A stretch of DNA of 45,818 nt from an uncultured Alphaproteobacteria bacterium (GCA_944392295.1 CALXWE010000004.1:1-45818); one strand, 5' to 3'. Shown: positions 32,389-41,302, counted from the stretch's first letter. Translations and numbers: made by a program. Notes: generated by a model not told the origin, from the sequence alone.

Positions 32389-32892
32389 ATGAGACATGGT
32401 GATAAACATAGAAGATTTAATATGCCTAAAGGTCAACGCAGAGCTTTGTTTTCAAATTTGACTAATGCTCTTTTGAATCATGAACAGATTACAGTTACTT
32501 TACCTCGTGCTAAAGAACTGAGAACCTTTGCCGATGGTATGATCTCTTATGCTAAAAAAGGTGATTTAAATAGTCGCCGTATGGCTTTGGCTTTCTTGCG
32601 TGATAATGAAGTCGTTTCTAAGCTTTTTTCTACTTTGGCTGAACGTTATAAAGAACGTAATGGTGGTTATACCAGAGTTATTAAGGCCGGTTTCCGTTAT
32701 GGTGACTGCGCTCCGATGGCTATTATTGAATTAGTTGATCGTGATGTTAATGCTAAGGGTGCTAAAGATTTAGCTCGCGTCGCTGCTGAAAAAGCTGCCG
32801 CTGCTGCTCAAGAAGCACAAGATGCTCCGGTAGAAGCTGCTCCTGAAGCTGAGAAAAAAGCTAAAAAGTCTAAAAAGGCTGACGCTGAATAA
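32389..32892 (+). CDS. rplQ: 50S ribosomal protein L17
   Basis: 167 residues near the exit tunnel. Seen: [40 protein letters not shown], and [21 protein letters not shown] tail of about 40 residues rich in Ala, Lys and Glu extends beyond the E. coli length, common in alphaproteobacteria. AAAGGA 8 bp before the ATG fixes the start. It normally follows rpoA directly; here it stands alone after the pilin-like block and ends at a strong terminator. Confidence 0.97.
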   Translation: MRHGDKHRRFNMPKGQRRALFSNLTNALLNHEQITVTLPRAKELRTFADGMISYAKKGDLNSRRMALAFLRDNEVVSKLFSTLAERYKERNGGYTRVIKAGFRYGDCAPMAIIELVDRDVNAKGAKDLARVAAEKAAAAAQEAQDAPVEAAPEAEKKAKKSKKADAE

Positions 32893-32914
32893 TTTGGGCT
32901 TTGTTTATAAGCTA

Positions 32915-32948
32915 AAAGACGAATCGGAAAACTCCGATTCGTCTTTTT
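32915..32948 (+). terminator. Terminator after rplQ
   Basis: A 14-bp stem (core AGACGAATCGGA / TCCGATTCGTCT) with a 4-nt loop and a T-run ends the ribosomal locus. Confidence 0.9.
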
Positions 32949-33033
32949 ATATATAATCTAAATTTGTATTGACTTTTTTTGACTATGGTGTTACTCCTCT
33001 CAGTCCATTTGAAATTATTTAAACACTATAGTT

Positions 33034-33330
33034 ATGAGCTATTATTTTATAAAAACAAAATTAGCAAAAGACGGAATAGATTTACAAACTTTTGCTTCGT
33101 GGATCCAGGTAAGAGTTAAACTTGCAAGCTATGCTTTGGGTGCTGCCGGCAGTACGCCGATTATTTTATTTTCTCCTGCCGATAAAAGAGAAAAAGCATA
33201 CCAGTGGTTACTCAACAAAAATGTTGACGCTTTGGATTTTGCGGTTTGGTTGAAGACTCATTACGCTTCATCACGGAGCTTTAGTGGGTTGACAGATTGC
33301 GTTAAAACCTTGCTCGAAAAATGGTTTTAA
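33034..33330 (+). CDS. Hypothetical small protein
   Basis: 98 residues, not recognised. No signal peptide or clear membrane helix. It has two similar halves: DLQTFASWIQVRVKLASYAL and DALDFAVWLKTHYASSRSF, each pairing an (L)Q/DFA.W motif with a following helix, so it may be an internal duplication. No good ribosome-binding site precedes the ATG; a terminator follows directly. Confidence 0.55.
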   Translation: MSYYFIKTKLAKDGIDLQTFASWIQVRVKLASYALGAAGSTPIILFSPADKREKAYQWLLNKNVDALDFAVWLKTHYASSRSFSGLTDCVKTLLEKWF

Positions 33331-33343
33331 TCGTTTTGTTGAT

Positions 33344-33373
33344 GGCAAAGTACACTGCTACTTTGCCTTTTTT
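33344..33373 (+). terminator. Terminator after the 98-residue gene
   Basis: A 9-bp perfect stem (GGCAAAGTA / TACTTTGCC), 6-nt loop and six T. Confidence 0.85.
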
Positions 33374-33443
33374 ATTTTAAATATTGCACCTTAATTTTTT
33401 TACGGATAAATTATATTCTATATAATCTAACGGAGATTTAACC

Positions 33444-33992
33444 ATGAAAAAAATATGTTTGCTTGTTGTTGCTTGGCTTAGTCTTTCGGCTTTTACCGAT
33501 TTGGCAAGCCGTGCAGGCGGAAATTTTACGGTAGAAAGTGAAAATAATGATTGGGATGTTACCATGCGCAGCTCCTCAACCATTAGAGCTTTTAATGAAG
33601 ATAATCAGGTCGAAATTATAATTGATATCGGCAATATTTTGCCTAACTCGACTTTGTGCGTTTCCAATGAACGTATTAAAGATATTAAAATAAATTTTAA
33701 TATCTATAAGGTCGCCCAAAATGGTGATCGTGATTGGGAAAAGTCTTTTGAAAAAACTCGTGTATACTTCTCGCGTCCGGGAGCTTCGGAAGAGCGTAAA
33801 GTATATGGCTCAACTCTTATTAAAAATGATATGGTATTTAAACAAGGTACGGTCGTAAGTGTCGGTTCTTTAATCTTTTTATCGCCATTTGTTTGTAATG
33901 AAATAGATGGTTTAAGAATGAGAGTTACCGGTATGAAAGCCGGATATAGAACTTTACCGCCTCTGGATTTTACCATAAAGCAAACCGACTAA
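33444..33992 (+). CDS. Secreted hypothetical protein
   Basis: 182 residues, not recognised. MKKICLLVVAWLSLSAF is a plausible Sec signal peptide. The mature part is predominantly beta (GNFTVESENNDWDVTMRSSS, VEIIIDIGNIL, KINFNIYKV) with two cysteines (about 70 and 153) that could form a periplasmic disulphide. An immunoglobulin-like or jelly-roll fold is possible but not shown. CGGAG precedes the ATG, and a TATAAT lies at 33421-33426 but too close to the start to be its promoter with confidence. Confidence 0.7.
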   Translation: MKKICLLVVAWLSLSAFTDLASRAGGNFTVESENNDWDVTMRSSSTIRAFNEDNQVEIIIDIGNILPNSTLCVSNERIKDIKINFNIYKVAQNGDRDWEKSFEKTRVYFSRPGASEERKVYGSTLIKNDMVFKQGTVVSVGSLIFLSPFVCNEIDGLRMRVTGMKAGYRTLPPLDFTIKQTD

Positions 33993-34010
33993 AATATTTT
34001 TCCTTGCTGC

Positions 34011-34039
34011 TTGACACTTTTTAGGTTTGGTAATACTAT
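34011..34039 (+). promoter_or_regulatory. Sigma70-type promoter of the 126-residue gene
   Basis: TTGACA, 17 bp and TACTAT, 28 bp upstream of the ATG at 34068. The short leader lacks a Shine-Dalgarno sequence. Confidence 0.65.
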
Positions 34040-34067
34040 CAAGCTAGTTTGATATAATTTTTATATT

Positions 34068-34448
34068 ATGGGAAAGTTTAAATTCGTTTATGTTTCCGAT
34101 GATTTCAATAAAGATGTGAAATTGGTCGGTATCCTTATCGGTGGGGTATCTGTTATGTCTACTATGGTGTTTAGCCGTAATTATCCTAATTATGAGGCTT
34201 TTAGAAGAGGCCTGGAAATTTATAGTTACCGCTTGCGCCTGATGACAGAACACGAAATGCGTCTGGTTCGCCAGAACCTTAATGAAATTAACAAAATGCT
34301 TGTTGAGGTTGGAGCTCATTTTACGGTACCTAAATCAGGGGCATGCTGGGTGCGCGATGAAAAGAAATATTGCGCAAAGGCTATTGATTTTGCTACCGGA
34401 AAACCCGTCGATGTCGAGGAGGCTTGGGGACTTTATGTTTACCTCTAG
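34068..34448 (+). CDS. Hypothetical small protein
   Basis: 126 residues, not recognised. An N-terminal beta-rich part (KFKFVYVSDDFNKDVKLVGI) leads to a long amphipathic helix (MTEHEMRLVRQNLNEINKML) and a C-terminal segment with two cysteines (ACWVRDEKKYCAKAI). No signal peptide, so cytosolic. It has its own promoter and terminator. Confidence 0.6.
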   Translation: MGKFKFVYVSDDFNKDVKLVGILIGGVSVMSTMVFSRNYPNYEAFRRGLEIYSYRLRLMTEHEMRLVRQNLNEINKMLVEVGAHFTVPKSGACWVRDEKKYCAKAIDFATGKPVDVEEAWGLYVYL

Positions 34449-34465
34449 AGGTGAACGATTTTATT

Positions 34466-34494
34466 AAAAACCGGTCTTTTTTGCCGGTTTTTTT
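34466..34494 (+). terminator. Terminator after the 126-residue gene
   Basis: AAAAACCGG pairs with CCGGTTTTT around a 9-nt loop, followed by further T. Confidence 0.8.
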
Positions 34495-34552
34495 GTTGCT
34501 TTTTATATATATCTTGCTAAATTACTCCTGACTTTTTACTAAGGATATATAA

Positions 34553-35110
34553 ATGACGATTTTAGATGTTTTTCTTTTGGCTCTGGCTTTGTCGGTTGAT
34601 GCTTTTGTGGTTTCTTTTTCTTACGGATTGATTATAAAAAAACACCGTCTGATGAGTTCATTAAAATTAGCTTTGGCCGTTGGCGGAGGGCAATTTATAA
34701 TGCCTGTTATCGGTTGGTTTTGTACTGCTCCTGTCAGTAAATATGTGGCTAGTTTTGATCACTGGTTGGTCTTTACCGTGTTTGGTATTTTGGGGCTTAA
34801 TGTTATTATTAATGCCGTATCCGATAATGAAGAAAACTTGCAAAAAAATCTTACTCTCCCTGTGCTGTTTATGTTAGGTCTTGCTACCAGTATTGATGCT
34901 ATGGTTACGGGGGTTAGTTTGTACTTTGCCAAAGTGGCTATTTTTAAAACTGCTTTGATTATAGGGGTAACTACTTTTGTTTGTTCTTTAACGGCCTTTT
35001 TCTTAAACCGTTTCTTTAAAAAACTCCCGCAGCAAAAAATGGAAATCGCTGCAGGAGTTATTTTAATATTGCTCGGTGTGAAAGTTTTGTGCGAGCATAT
35101 GCTATTTTAG
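34553..35110 (+). CDS. mntP: Manganese efflux pump MntP
   Basis: A 185-residue six-helix inner-membrane exporter of Mn2+. Seen: the two inverted-repeat motifs with conserved aspartates, LSVDAFVVSFSYG near residues 14-26 and TSIDAMVTGVS near 111-121, plus GILGLNVIINA. Length matches the family. TAAGGA precedes the ATG. No yybP-ykoY (Mn) riboswitch structure was evident in the 104 bp upstream. Its 3' end overlaps the convergent U32 gene by 9 bp. Confidence 0.93.
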   Translation: MTILDVFLLALALSVDAFVVSFSYGLIIKKHRLMSSLKLALAVGGGQFIMPVIGWFCTAPVSKYVASFDHWLVFTVFGILGLNVIINAVSDNEENLQKNLTLPVLFMLGLATSIDAMVTGVSLYFAKVAIFKTALIIGVTTFVCSLTAFFLNRFFKKLPQQKMEIAAGVILILLGVKVLCEHMLF

Positions 35111-36514
35111 CTTATTATCCTTATGTTGGCACAATATATCAAACTCTTGCAGTTTGTGCTCATGCATGGTTTGATTTTCGCCTTTTAACGGACTAAATTT
35201 ACGGGCAATTACATATTGCGGTAACAACTTTTTAACCTCATTAATCGGTTTATTCCAAGCTTGCGGACGAATCCTGATTTTCTTTTCTTGTCCGGCCGAA
35301 ACTCTGGGAGTGATTTCGCCACTGTCGGCGTCTTCAAACTCGGTTAAAGTCAGTTTTAAAGTTTCTAATCCGCCGGGGATTAAAAATTCAAATTCTTCTC
35401 CTCCGTTGATGTAATTGCGGATTTCAAAGATGGCATCATCACCTTCCCATTTAACAATAGAACCGGCAAACAACCAATCGCCCAAGGTACGGGTATATTC
35501 GTAATTTTGGCTGATGTTGGTTAATTTACCGTCATGAAAACCTAAACAATATCCACGATTTTGCAAAGTATTTAATTCCGGCATATACTTTTGCCAATCC
35601 CATTCGTCGGGGTTGTTATAATAATCATCAATAGCCTGGCGGTAGGCTCTGGCAACGGTACCGGCATAATATTCGGTTTTATTACGTCCCTCAACTTTGA
35701 GCGAATCCATACCAATGGCTAAAATGTCATTTAAACGGGGCATTAAGCACATATCTTTGGAGTTTAATAAATAACTGCCATGCTCGTCTTCCACCACTTC
35801 GTAATATTCTCCGGGACGGAAGTCTTCTTCTAATAAAAACTCAAAGGCATTTTTATTTTCAGGGGTTATTTCTAAATCTTTAACCGTACCGTCTTTTAAC
35901 CGCAAATGCAGTTTATAATGCCAGCGGCAACAATGGGCGCATTTACCTTTGTTGGCACTGCGGTCGGCTAAAAAGTTAGAAATTAAGCATCTTCCTGAAT
36001 AAGACATACACATTGCTCCATGAACAAATGTTTCAAGTAATATATCAGGGCATTGCTCGCGAATCTGCCTCATCTCGTTAAACGTTACTTCTCTACCCAA
36101 AACGCAGAGTTTGGCCCCCATAGATTGCCAGAACTTAACGGTTTGCGCCGAACAGATGTTGGCTTGCGTTGATACAAAGCGGTTTAATTCAGGGGCATTT
36201 TCTTTTAAATAGTAAAATACTCCGGGGTCCGCTACCAATACTCCGTCGGGCTTTAACTGCCGCAAGGTATCAACAAAGTGCGGAAGTTTTTCGGCTTCTT
36301 CATTATGTATGTATAAATTTAGGGTAAGATAAATCTTTTTACCCTCACTGTGTACAAGCTCTATACCTTCGGATAAATCTTCTAAACTAAATGATGATTG
36401 TGTGCGCAAGCTCATATCCGGTGTGCCGGCGTATACGGCATCAGCTCCGTACATTAAGGCGGTCTTTAATTTTACCAGTGATCCGGCAGGTAACAGTAAT
36501 TCTGATTTTTTCAT
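35102..36514 (-). CDS. U32 family protein, probable tRNA hydroxylation factor TrhP
   Basis: 470 residues. Seen: an N-terminal TIM-barrel start (LLLPAGSLVKLKTALMYGAD), the U32 signature ETFVHGAMCMSYSGRCLISN, the cysteine cluster KGKCAHCCRW consistent with an iron-sulphur site, and NSKDMCLMPRLNDI. Known: YegQ/TrhP proteins are annotated as peptidases but act in prephenate-dependent 5-hydroxyuridine formation at tRNA U34; length and single U32 domain favour this subgroup over RlhA. It starts 1 bp after the stop of the DUF3108 gene. Confidence 0.88.
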   Translation of the reverse strand: MKKSELLLPAGSLVKLKTALMYGADAVYAGTPDMSLRTQSSFSLEDLSEGIELVHSEGKKIYLTLNLYIHNEEAEKLPHFVDTLRQLKPDGVLVADPGVFYYLKENAPELNRFVSTQANICSAQTVKFWQSMGAKLCVLGREVTFNEMRQIREQCPDILLETFVHGAMCMSYSGRCLISNFLADRSANKGKCAHCCRWHYKLHLRLKDGTVKDLEITPENKNAFEFLLEEDFRPGEYYEVVEDEHGSYLLNSKDMCLMPRLNDILAIGMDSLKVEGRNKTEYYAGTVARAYRQAIDDYYNNPDEWDWQKYMPELNTLQNRGYCLGFHDGKLTNISQNYEYTRTLGDWLFAGSIVKWEGDDAIFEIRNYINGGEEFEFLIPGGLETLKLTLTEFEDADSGEITPRVSAGQEKKIRIRPQAWNKPINEVKKLLPQYVIARKFSPLKGENQTMHEHKLQEFDILCQHKDNKLK

Positions 36515-36515
36515 T

Positions 36516-37289
36516 TTATTTCTCCGTAGAAATTGCCGTTGTGTAAGCTTTGAGCGTACCTAAAGGGGTTGATGATATTTCTATTTTGCCCAGAAACGGC
36601 ATTTTAGTTTCTTTATCTTCCAATATCCAAAAATATACAGGTCTTTCGGCAGTGGTACTTAGCAATAAGTCGTAATCGGCTTCTTCATCTAAATTATGGA
36701 TGTAAATTGAGCATTTTAGAGACGGACCGGAAAACGGAACTTCTTCATCTTGAAAATATTCTTTGCCTTCATCTTTGATGATTATTTGGTATAATTTTTT
36801 ACCGTCAAATATAGTCTTTTCCATATCGCAAAACCGGTTTTGTTTTACCTGTGAGGCAAGCAGAGCAAATATGCTTTGCATATCACTGGCATCAAAAGGA
36901 GTTTCGGGTAAGGTAATTTCTACTCTTTTAGGCGTTCCGTCAAGTGAACTTAGGCGGTGGTCCAAAACTCCGTTTTCAAACACTAACTGTTTGGTACGGT
37001 CGTGTGAGCTGGATTTGGTTTTATAGCTATAATCTTTAGTGATTATTTTACCTTCCTTAATTAACCCCGATGATGAATAAGTTGCATCAAAAAAATATAA
37101 TTTACCGAACATTCCGGCGGTGGCAACTTGAGAGGTAAATTGATAGTTTTTTTTATCAAGATTATATTTCATATTAACTCGGGCTGCATCAAATACTCCG
37201 ATGCGAACATTTAGTTTATGTTCCACACCGGCAGCGTAAACAAGGCTCGGAAATATGCTTAAAAATAAAAAAAAGATAAAGTTTTTCAT
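36516..37289 (-). CDS. DUF3108 domain protein, periplasmic
   Basis: 257 residues. A signal peptide ending SLVYA (about residue 19) is followed by a predominantly beta domain with the DUF3108 pattern: FDAARVNMKYNLDKKNYQFT, a central GLIKEGKIITKDYSYKTKSS, and DASDMQSIFALLASQ. The function of DUF3108 is unknown; members are periplasmic and widespread in alphaproteobacteria. Two cysteines (about 154 and 193) could be linked. It is directly upstream of the U32 gene and divergent from ddl. Confidence 0.78.
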   Translation of the reverse strand: MKNFIFFLFLSIFPSLVYAAGVEHKLNVRIGVFDAARVNMKYNLDKKNYQFTSQVATAGMFGKLYFFDATYSSSGLIKEGKIITKDYSYKTKSSSHDRTKQLVFENGVLDHRLSSLDGTPKRVEITLPETPFDASDMQSIFALLASQVKQNRFCDMEKTIFDGKKLYQIIIKDEGKEYFQDEEVPFSGPSLKCSIYIHNLDEEADYDLLLSTTAERPVYFWILEDKETKMPFLGKIEISSTPLGTLKAYTTAISTEK

Positions 37290-37356
37290 GTAGTTTTATG
37301 CTTTCTTAAAAGTTTGGGCTTATACTATCAAAAATTTTGCAAGAATAAAGGAAAAA

Positions 37357-38271
37357 ATGATGTCAAAAAAAATTTTGATACTAGCCGGCGGATTTTCAGC
37401 TGAACGCGAGGTAAGTTTGGTAAGTGCCAAAGGTGTTGAAAACGCCTTAAAGCAACAAGGTTATGATGTTGTTTATCACGACTTGATTTCGGTTAAAAAT
37501 TTACTGGCAACTTTAGAAAAAGAAAAACCCGATGTTGTTTTTAATGCTCTGCACGGTAACTGGGGTGAAGACGGTGAAATTCAGGGATTTTTAGATATGC
37601 TGCAAATTCCGTATACTCATTCGGGACTGGAAGCTTCGCTTATCGGTATGAACAAGTTTTTAACTAAAAAAATCTGTCAAAGTTACGGAATTAAAACTGC
37701 CGATTATGAACTGATGACGTATGAACAATTTAAAAACAGCGGTACCAAACTTTTATATCCGTATGTGGTTAAACCCTGTCAAGACGGTTCCAGCGTCGGG
37801 GTGTTTATTGTTCATAACGATGATGATAAAAAGCAAGTTACCTATGATGATGAACAAAGGTTATTGTTAGTTGAAAAATATATTGCCGGACATGAGCTGA
37901 CCGTGGCGGTAATCAACGGTAAGGCTTGCGGCGTTACAGAGCTGTGCCCCAAAGTTGATTTTTATGATTACAAAGCTAAATATACCAATGGTATGACTGA
38001 GCACGTTTTGCCGGCAAAAATACCCGAAAAGGCATATAAAGAAGCTTTGGATTATGCGCAAAAAGTGCATAAAATTTTAAATTGCAATACTGTATCTCGT
38101 TCCGATTTTAGGTATAACGAAACTGACGGTGTGGTCTTTTTGGAAGTTAATACCAATCCGGGATTAACCCCGTTATCTTTAGTGCCGGAGCAAGCTAAAT
38201 ATATCGGTATTTCGTATGAACGGTTGTGTACAATGTTGGTGGAGAATGCCAAGTGTCGGAAAATAGGGTAA
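37357..38271 (+). CDS. ddl: D-alanine--D-alanine ligase
   Basis: 304 residues, joining two D-Ala for peptidoglycan. Seen: AGGFSAEREVSLVSAKGV, NALHGNWGEDGEIQGFLDML, the ATP-grasp segment VVKPCQDGSSVGV, and EVNTNPGLTPLSLVPEQA with metal ligands Glu and Asn. Two ATG codons occur in a row; AAGGA precedes both. The end overlaps the miaA start by 19 bp. A TATACT at 37321-37326 may be its -10 box. Confidence 0.96.
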   Translation: MMSKKILILAGGFSAEREVSLVSAKGVENALKQQGYDVVYHDLISVKNLLATLEKEKPDVVFNALHGNWGEDGEIQGFLDMLQIPYTHSGLEASLIGMNKFLTKKICQSYGIKTADYELMTYEQFKNSGTKLLYPYVVKPCQDGSSVGVFIVHNDDDKKQVTYDDEQRLLLVEKYIAGHELTVAVINGKACGVTELCPKVDFYDYKAKYTNGMTEHVLPAKIPEKAYKEALDYAQKVHKILNCNTVSRSDFRYNETDGVVFLEVNTNPGLTPLSLVPEQAKYIGISYERLCTMLVENAKCRKIG

Positions 38272-39182
38272 TTGTTATTGCCGGACCTACGGCATCGGGA
38301 AAATCGGCGCTGGCGATTGATGTGGCTAAGGCTCTTAACTCGGCGGTGGTTAATTGCGACTCAATGCAGGTTTATAAATATATGCCGATTATCAGCGCTT
38401 GTCCGAGTGCAAAGGAAAAGGCTCAAATCCCTCACTATTTGTTTGAAATATACGAGCCTTCATTTCGGGGTAATGTAGTCGATTGGCTTGATAAAGCTCA
38501 AGAGGTGATTATGCGTCTGTGGGCGGAAAATAAAATTCCCGTGGTTGTTGGAGGAACCGGGCTGTATATTGATAATCTGATTAACGGCACAACTCCCATT
38601 CCCGAAACTTCATTACAAGTTAGGCAAGAAGTGGCGGAGCTTGTTAAAAACCATGGTAACGAGTATCTTTATAATTTACTGCAAAGAGAAGATGCTCAAA
38701 CCGCAAGCAAGCTTAATGTTAATGACACCACGCGAATCGTTAGAGCCTATGAGGTGTTAAAAGATACCGGCATAAAGTTATCGGACTGGTATAAAAAACC
38801 GATGATAAAAAAATTGCCGCAGGCCAAATTTACAACCGTTAAAATCTGCCCTCAAACTCAGGAGTTAGATAAGCGTTGCTATATACGTTTTGATAAGATG
38901 ATGCAAGAAGGCGCCTTAAATGAAGTTAAATATTTATATTCTTTAGAGCTTGATGAGAGCTTGCCGGCCATGAAAGCTTTGGGTGTTCCCGAGCTTATGA
39001 GTTATTTAAAGGGTGATGTAAGTTATGATGAAGCCCTTGATAATGCCAAGCTTCATACTCGTCAATACGCCAAAAGGCAGCGGACTTGGTTTAAAAACAA
39101 ACTCAATGCCGATGTTATTTTAAATAGTTGCTACCAAGGCGGAGATGGAAATATTTTGCAAGAGATTTTAAAACGGATTTAA
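38253..39182 (+). CDS. miaA: tRNA dimethylallyltransferase
   Basis: 309 residues, adding the isopentenyl group to A37; MiaB (at 3.8 kb) then methylthiolates it. Seen: P-loop GPTASGKSALAI near residues 11-22, NCDSMQVYK, VVGGTGLYIDNLINGT, and AKRQRTWFKN near the C-terminus. I place the start at GTG 38253, preceded by GGAGA with a 7-bp gap; it lies within the end of ddl, so translation is probably coupled. Confidence 0.95.
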   Translation: MSENRVIVIAGPTASGKSALAIDVAKALNSAVVNCDSMQVYKYMPIISACPSAKEKAQIPHYLFEIYEPSFRGNVVDWLDKAQEVIMRLWAENKIPVVVGGTGLYIDNLINGTTPIPETSLQVRQEVAELVKNHGNEYLYNLLQREDAQTASKLNVNDTTRIVRAYEVLKDTGIKLSDWYKKPMIKKLPQAKFTTVKICPQTQELDKRCYIRFDKMMQEGALNEVKYLYSLELDESLPAMKALGVPELMSYLKGDVSYDEALDNAKLHTRQYAKRQRTWFKNKLNADVILNSCYQGGDGNILQEILKRI

Positions 39183-39189
39183 TTTACTT

Positions 39190-39218
39190 TTGACTTAGTC
39201 GGCAGGTTAGTGTAAAAT
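39190..39218 (+). promoter_or_regulatory. Strong sigma70-type promoter of the small gene pair
   Basis: TTGACT, 17 bp and TAAAAT, with TG directly before the -10 box. GGAGAGAG then precedes the ATG at 39241. Confidence 0.7.
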
Positions 39219-39240
39219 AATAAAACAACGGAGAGAGCAG

Positions 39241-39489
39241 ATGGATAAAGTAAAGTTAGCTAAAAAAACATTAGGCTGTACGGCCTTAGGTTTAGGTATT
39301 GCCGCCAAGCTTGCCGGATGGGGGTTAAATGCTGCCGAAGTGGTTTTGAACGGAGCGGCCAACTTAGCCAATGAGTTTGTTAAAGCTCCGAATTTGGGTA
39401 TAGGGAAGGCTCTGTTCGGAACATTAAAAAAAGGTGTTGGCACCTTGGAAAAAAATTTAATTGACCGTGGTAAAGAATGGACTAGATAA
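39241..39489 (+). CDS. Hypothetical small Gly/Ala-rich protein
   Basis: 82 residues, not recognised. The middle is rich in Ala, Gly, Leu and Asn (LGLGIAAKLAGWGLNAAEVV), with charged ends. It could form an amphipathic or membrane-associated helical hairpin, but no hydrophobic run is long enough for a confident membrane helix. Its stop codon overlaps the next start by one base, so the two are translated together. Confidence 0.65.
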   Translation: MDKVKLAKKTLGCTALGLGIAAKLAGWGLNAAEVVLNGAANLANEFVKAPNLGIGKALFGTLKKGVGTLEKNLIDRGKEWTR

Positions 39490-39797
39490 TGGAACACGAA
39501 TACGATTATAATGTAATAATTACCGCTGAAGGTCCGTTGGTCTTTGTGATAAAAACCAGAGACGGAGAGCCTAATAATCCGTTTATTTTGTATGACGGCG
39601 GCGAGCATGCAACATTTTATCGCAGTGAGCATGAAACGGTTTTGTTTGACTACTTAAACGAAAAAGTAATTCCTTTGTTGCAAGAGGCAGAAAAAGCCAT
39701 AATCTTTGAAATCGATGATGATTTGCAAGAGGTCGTTAAAGATTATGAGGTTTACGTTAAACACGTTAAAAAGAACGCCTTTACCGATGATTTATAA
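39489..39797 (+). CDS. Hypothetical acidic protein
   Basis: 102 residues, not recognised. Strongly acidic. The N-terminal half looks beta-rich (YDYNVIITAEGPLVFVIKTR, then NPFILYDGGEHATFY), the rest helical (ETVLFDYLNEKVIPLLQEAE). No signal peptide. The one-base overlap with the preceding small gene suggests that the two products work together, possibly as a basic/acidic pair. Confidence 0.65.
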   Translation: MEHEYDYNVIITAEGPLVFVIKTRDGEPNNPFILYDGGEHATFYRSEHETVLFDYLNEKVIPLLQEAEKAIIFEIDDDLQEVVKDYEVYVKHVKKNAFTDDL

Positions 39798-39831
39798 AAA
39801 TAAAACCCCGAAACATATCGGGGTTTTATTT
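39798..39831. terminator. Bidirectional terminator
   Basis: A 14-bp stem (core AAAACCCCGA / TCGGGGTTTT) with a 6-nt loop and A/T runs on both sides serves both converging genes. Confidence 0.85.
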
Positions 39832-39832
39832 T

Positions 39833-41188
39833 TTAATCGCGTTGTTTACGCTTAGTTTGGTATTGCAGCAGTGGGCATTGGGCTTGATGTTGTTGATACT
39901 GTTTTACGATGTTATCGAGCCTTTGCAGACCGTCGCGATTGTTATCTTTTTGATATATAGGTCTTAAAAAGTGATCAATCTTACCGATTAAAAGTTTTTT
40001 CTTGCCGGTGGTTATTTTACGTGAATGCGAAACTTCATCAAGAGATTTTTCTAAATAATCTTTGGCGTATTTAGCGTTTTTCCCGGCAATTTCAATTAAT
40101 AAAGATACACGGGATTCTCCGGTTAGAAATTTCATGGCGAGTTTGGTTTCGGTGGCTGTCCAGGCATCAATATTGCCTTGTCGCATTTGTAACTTGGCAA
40201 TGCTTTTTAAAATGTTTAAGCGCTCGGGTTTTTGAGCGTATTTAAAAGCTTGCTGATAATGCAATTCTGCTTTTTGCAATTTATCATTTTCCGGGTTATA
40301 TGCAGATGAGTTGTTTTCAAACCCGATTTTGGGGTGATAATCTTGCATATAGCATTGAGCCAGAGCCGTATGAATTTTATATAAGTCGGAAGGAACCGTG
40401 GTCTCTGTTAAGGAGCGTCGATATGCGGCGCGTATCAGTCCGAAATCGGCTTTATAATTTTCAAGCCGGTTTACACAGTAATTGATACGTTTATAGTCGC
40501 CGGTGTACTCTAAAACCTTTTTTAAACATTCATGCTCGGCTGAGCTCTCCGATGACATGTAATCATCTTTTTCGGGCAATAAGGCACGATGCAGAATGGA
40601 TATGTTGTAATAACCGGCAGCTTTTTGTTCCGAATTTAAATACTGCGATAAATCCTCAAACTTTTCTTGAATACGATTGGCTTGATATGAGGTTATATTT
40701 TTGCCGGATGTGCCGTTAAGAAGGTTAATCAGATCGGTTTGTACTGAGCATACACCGATAGCAATTTGCAATTCGGGAGCGGCTCCGAAGTGAGTCGATA
40801 CTTTGGGCAAATCGTCAACGTCCAAACTTAATACATCACCTTGACGTAAATATTCATGAGATGTTGAAAAATTTAGTACTAATTCGTAGGCTTTTAATAA
40901 GTTTTCATCAAGAGAAGAGTTAATTATTTCTTGTGAGCCGTATCTAATGCAAAAGTCGGTAAACTCAGGTGATGTTAGGTTCAGTGTAATATGATTCGGG
41001 TCGCTTACATCAGCAAACATAAGAGCTTTGTCTATAAATTGCTGTGCATCGGCTGATGAAATATAGTAATTATAAATTTTGGCGGCAAGTTGTTCACGTT
41101 CGGCAATAGGTATCATTAGTGCTTTCTTTTGTGCGGAAATCGGCTGTCCGTGAGCGTCAACAAGTTGTATTTTTTCAGAATCTGACAT
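39833..41188 (-). CDS. Hypothetical protein with TPR-like helical repeats
   Basis: 451 residues from the ATG at 41188, which has GGAG 8 bp upstream; an in-frame ATG 12 codons earlier is less well placed. Predominantly helical. Residues about 290-380 look TPR-like (LYKIHTALAQCYMQDY, AELHYQQAFKYAQKPERLNI, LLIEIAGKNAKYAKDYLEKS). There is no signal peptide or membrane segment. The N-terminal part (about 10-130) is not recognised. A role in protein interaction is the most that can be inferred. Confidence 0.7.
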   Translation of the reverse strand: MSDSEKIQLVDAHGQPISAQKKALMIPIAEREQLAAKIYNYYISSADAQQFIDKALMFADVSDPNHITLNLTSPEFTDFCIRYGSQEIINSSLDENLLKAYELVLNFSTSHEYLRQGDVLSLDVDDLPKVSTHFGAAPELQIAIGVCSVQTDLINLLNGTSGKNITSYQANRIQEKFEDLSQYLNSEQKAAGYYNISILHRALLPEKDDYMSSESSAEHECLKKVLEYTGDYKRINYCVNRLENYKADFGLIRAAYRRSLTETTVPSDLYKIHTALAQCYMQDYHPKIGFENNSSAYNPENDKLQKAELHYQQAFKYAQKPERLNILKSIAKLQMRQGNIDAWTATETKLAMKFLTGESRVSLLIEIAGKNAKYAKDYLEKSLDEVSHSRKITTGKKKLLIGKIDHFLRPIYQKDNNRDGLQRLDNIVKQYQQHQAQCPLLQYQTKRKQRD

Positions 41189-41215
41189 CTTATTTTCTCC
41201 AATGAAACTCTCTAT

Positions 41216-41243
41216 ATTGTACATTTTTGTATATATTTGTCAA
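41216..41243 (-). promoter_or_regulatory. Sigma70-type promoter of the helical-repeat gene
   Basis: Minus strand: TTGACA, 16 bp and TACAAT, 27 bp upstream of the ATG at 41188. Confidence 0.75.
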
Positions 41244-41255
41244 ATATTTATTTGT

Positions 41256-41281
41256 AAAAAAAAGCCGCCTCGCTAGGCGGC
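41256..41281 (-). terminator. Terminator of the ferritin-like gene
   Basis: A 7-bp GC-rich stem (GCCGCCT / AGGCGGC) with a 4-nt loop; on the minus strand it is followed by eight T. Confidence 0.8.
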
Positions 41282-41302
41282 AGAGAGTGCATTTAATAAT
41301 TT

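Noticed and set aside
34449..34552. Manganese (yybP-ykoY) riboswitch before mntP
   Set aside because: The gap is only 104 bp, is partly taken by a terminator, and lacks the riboswitch core.
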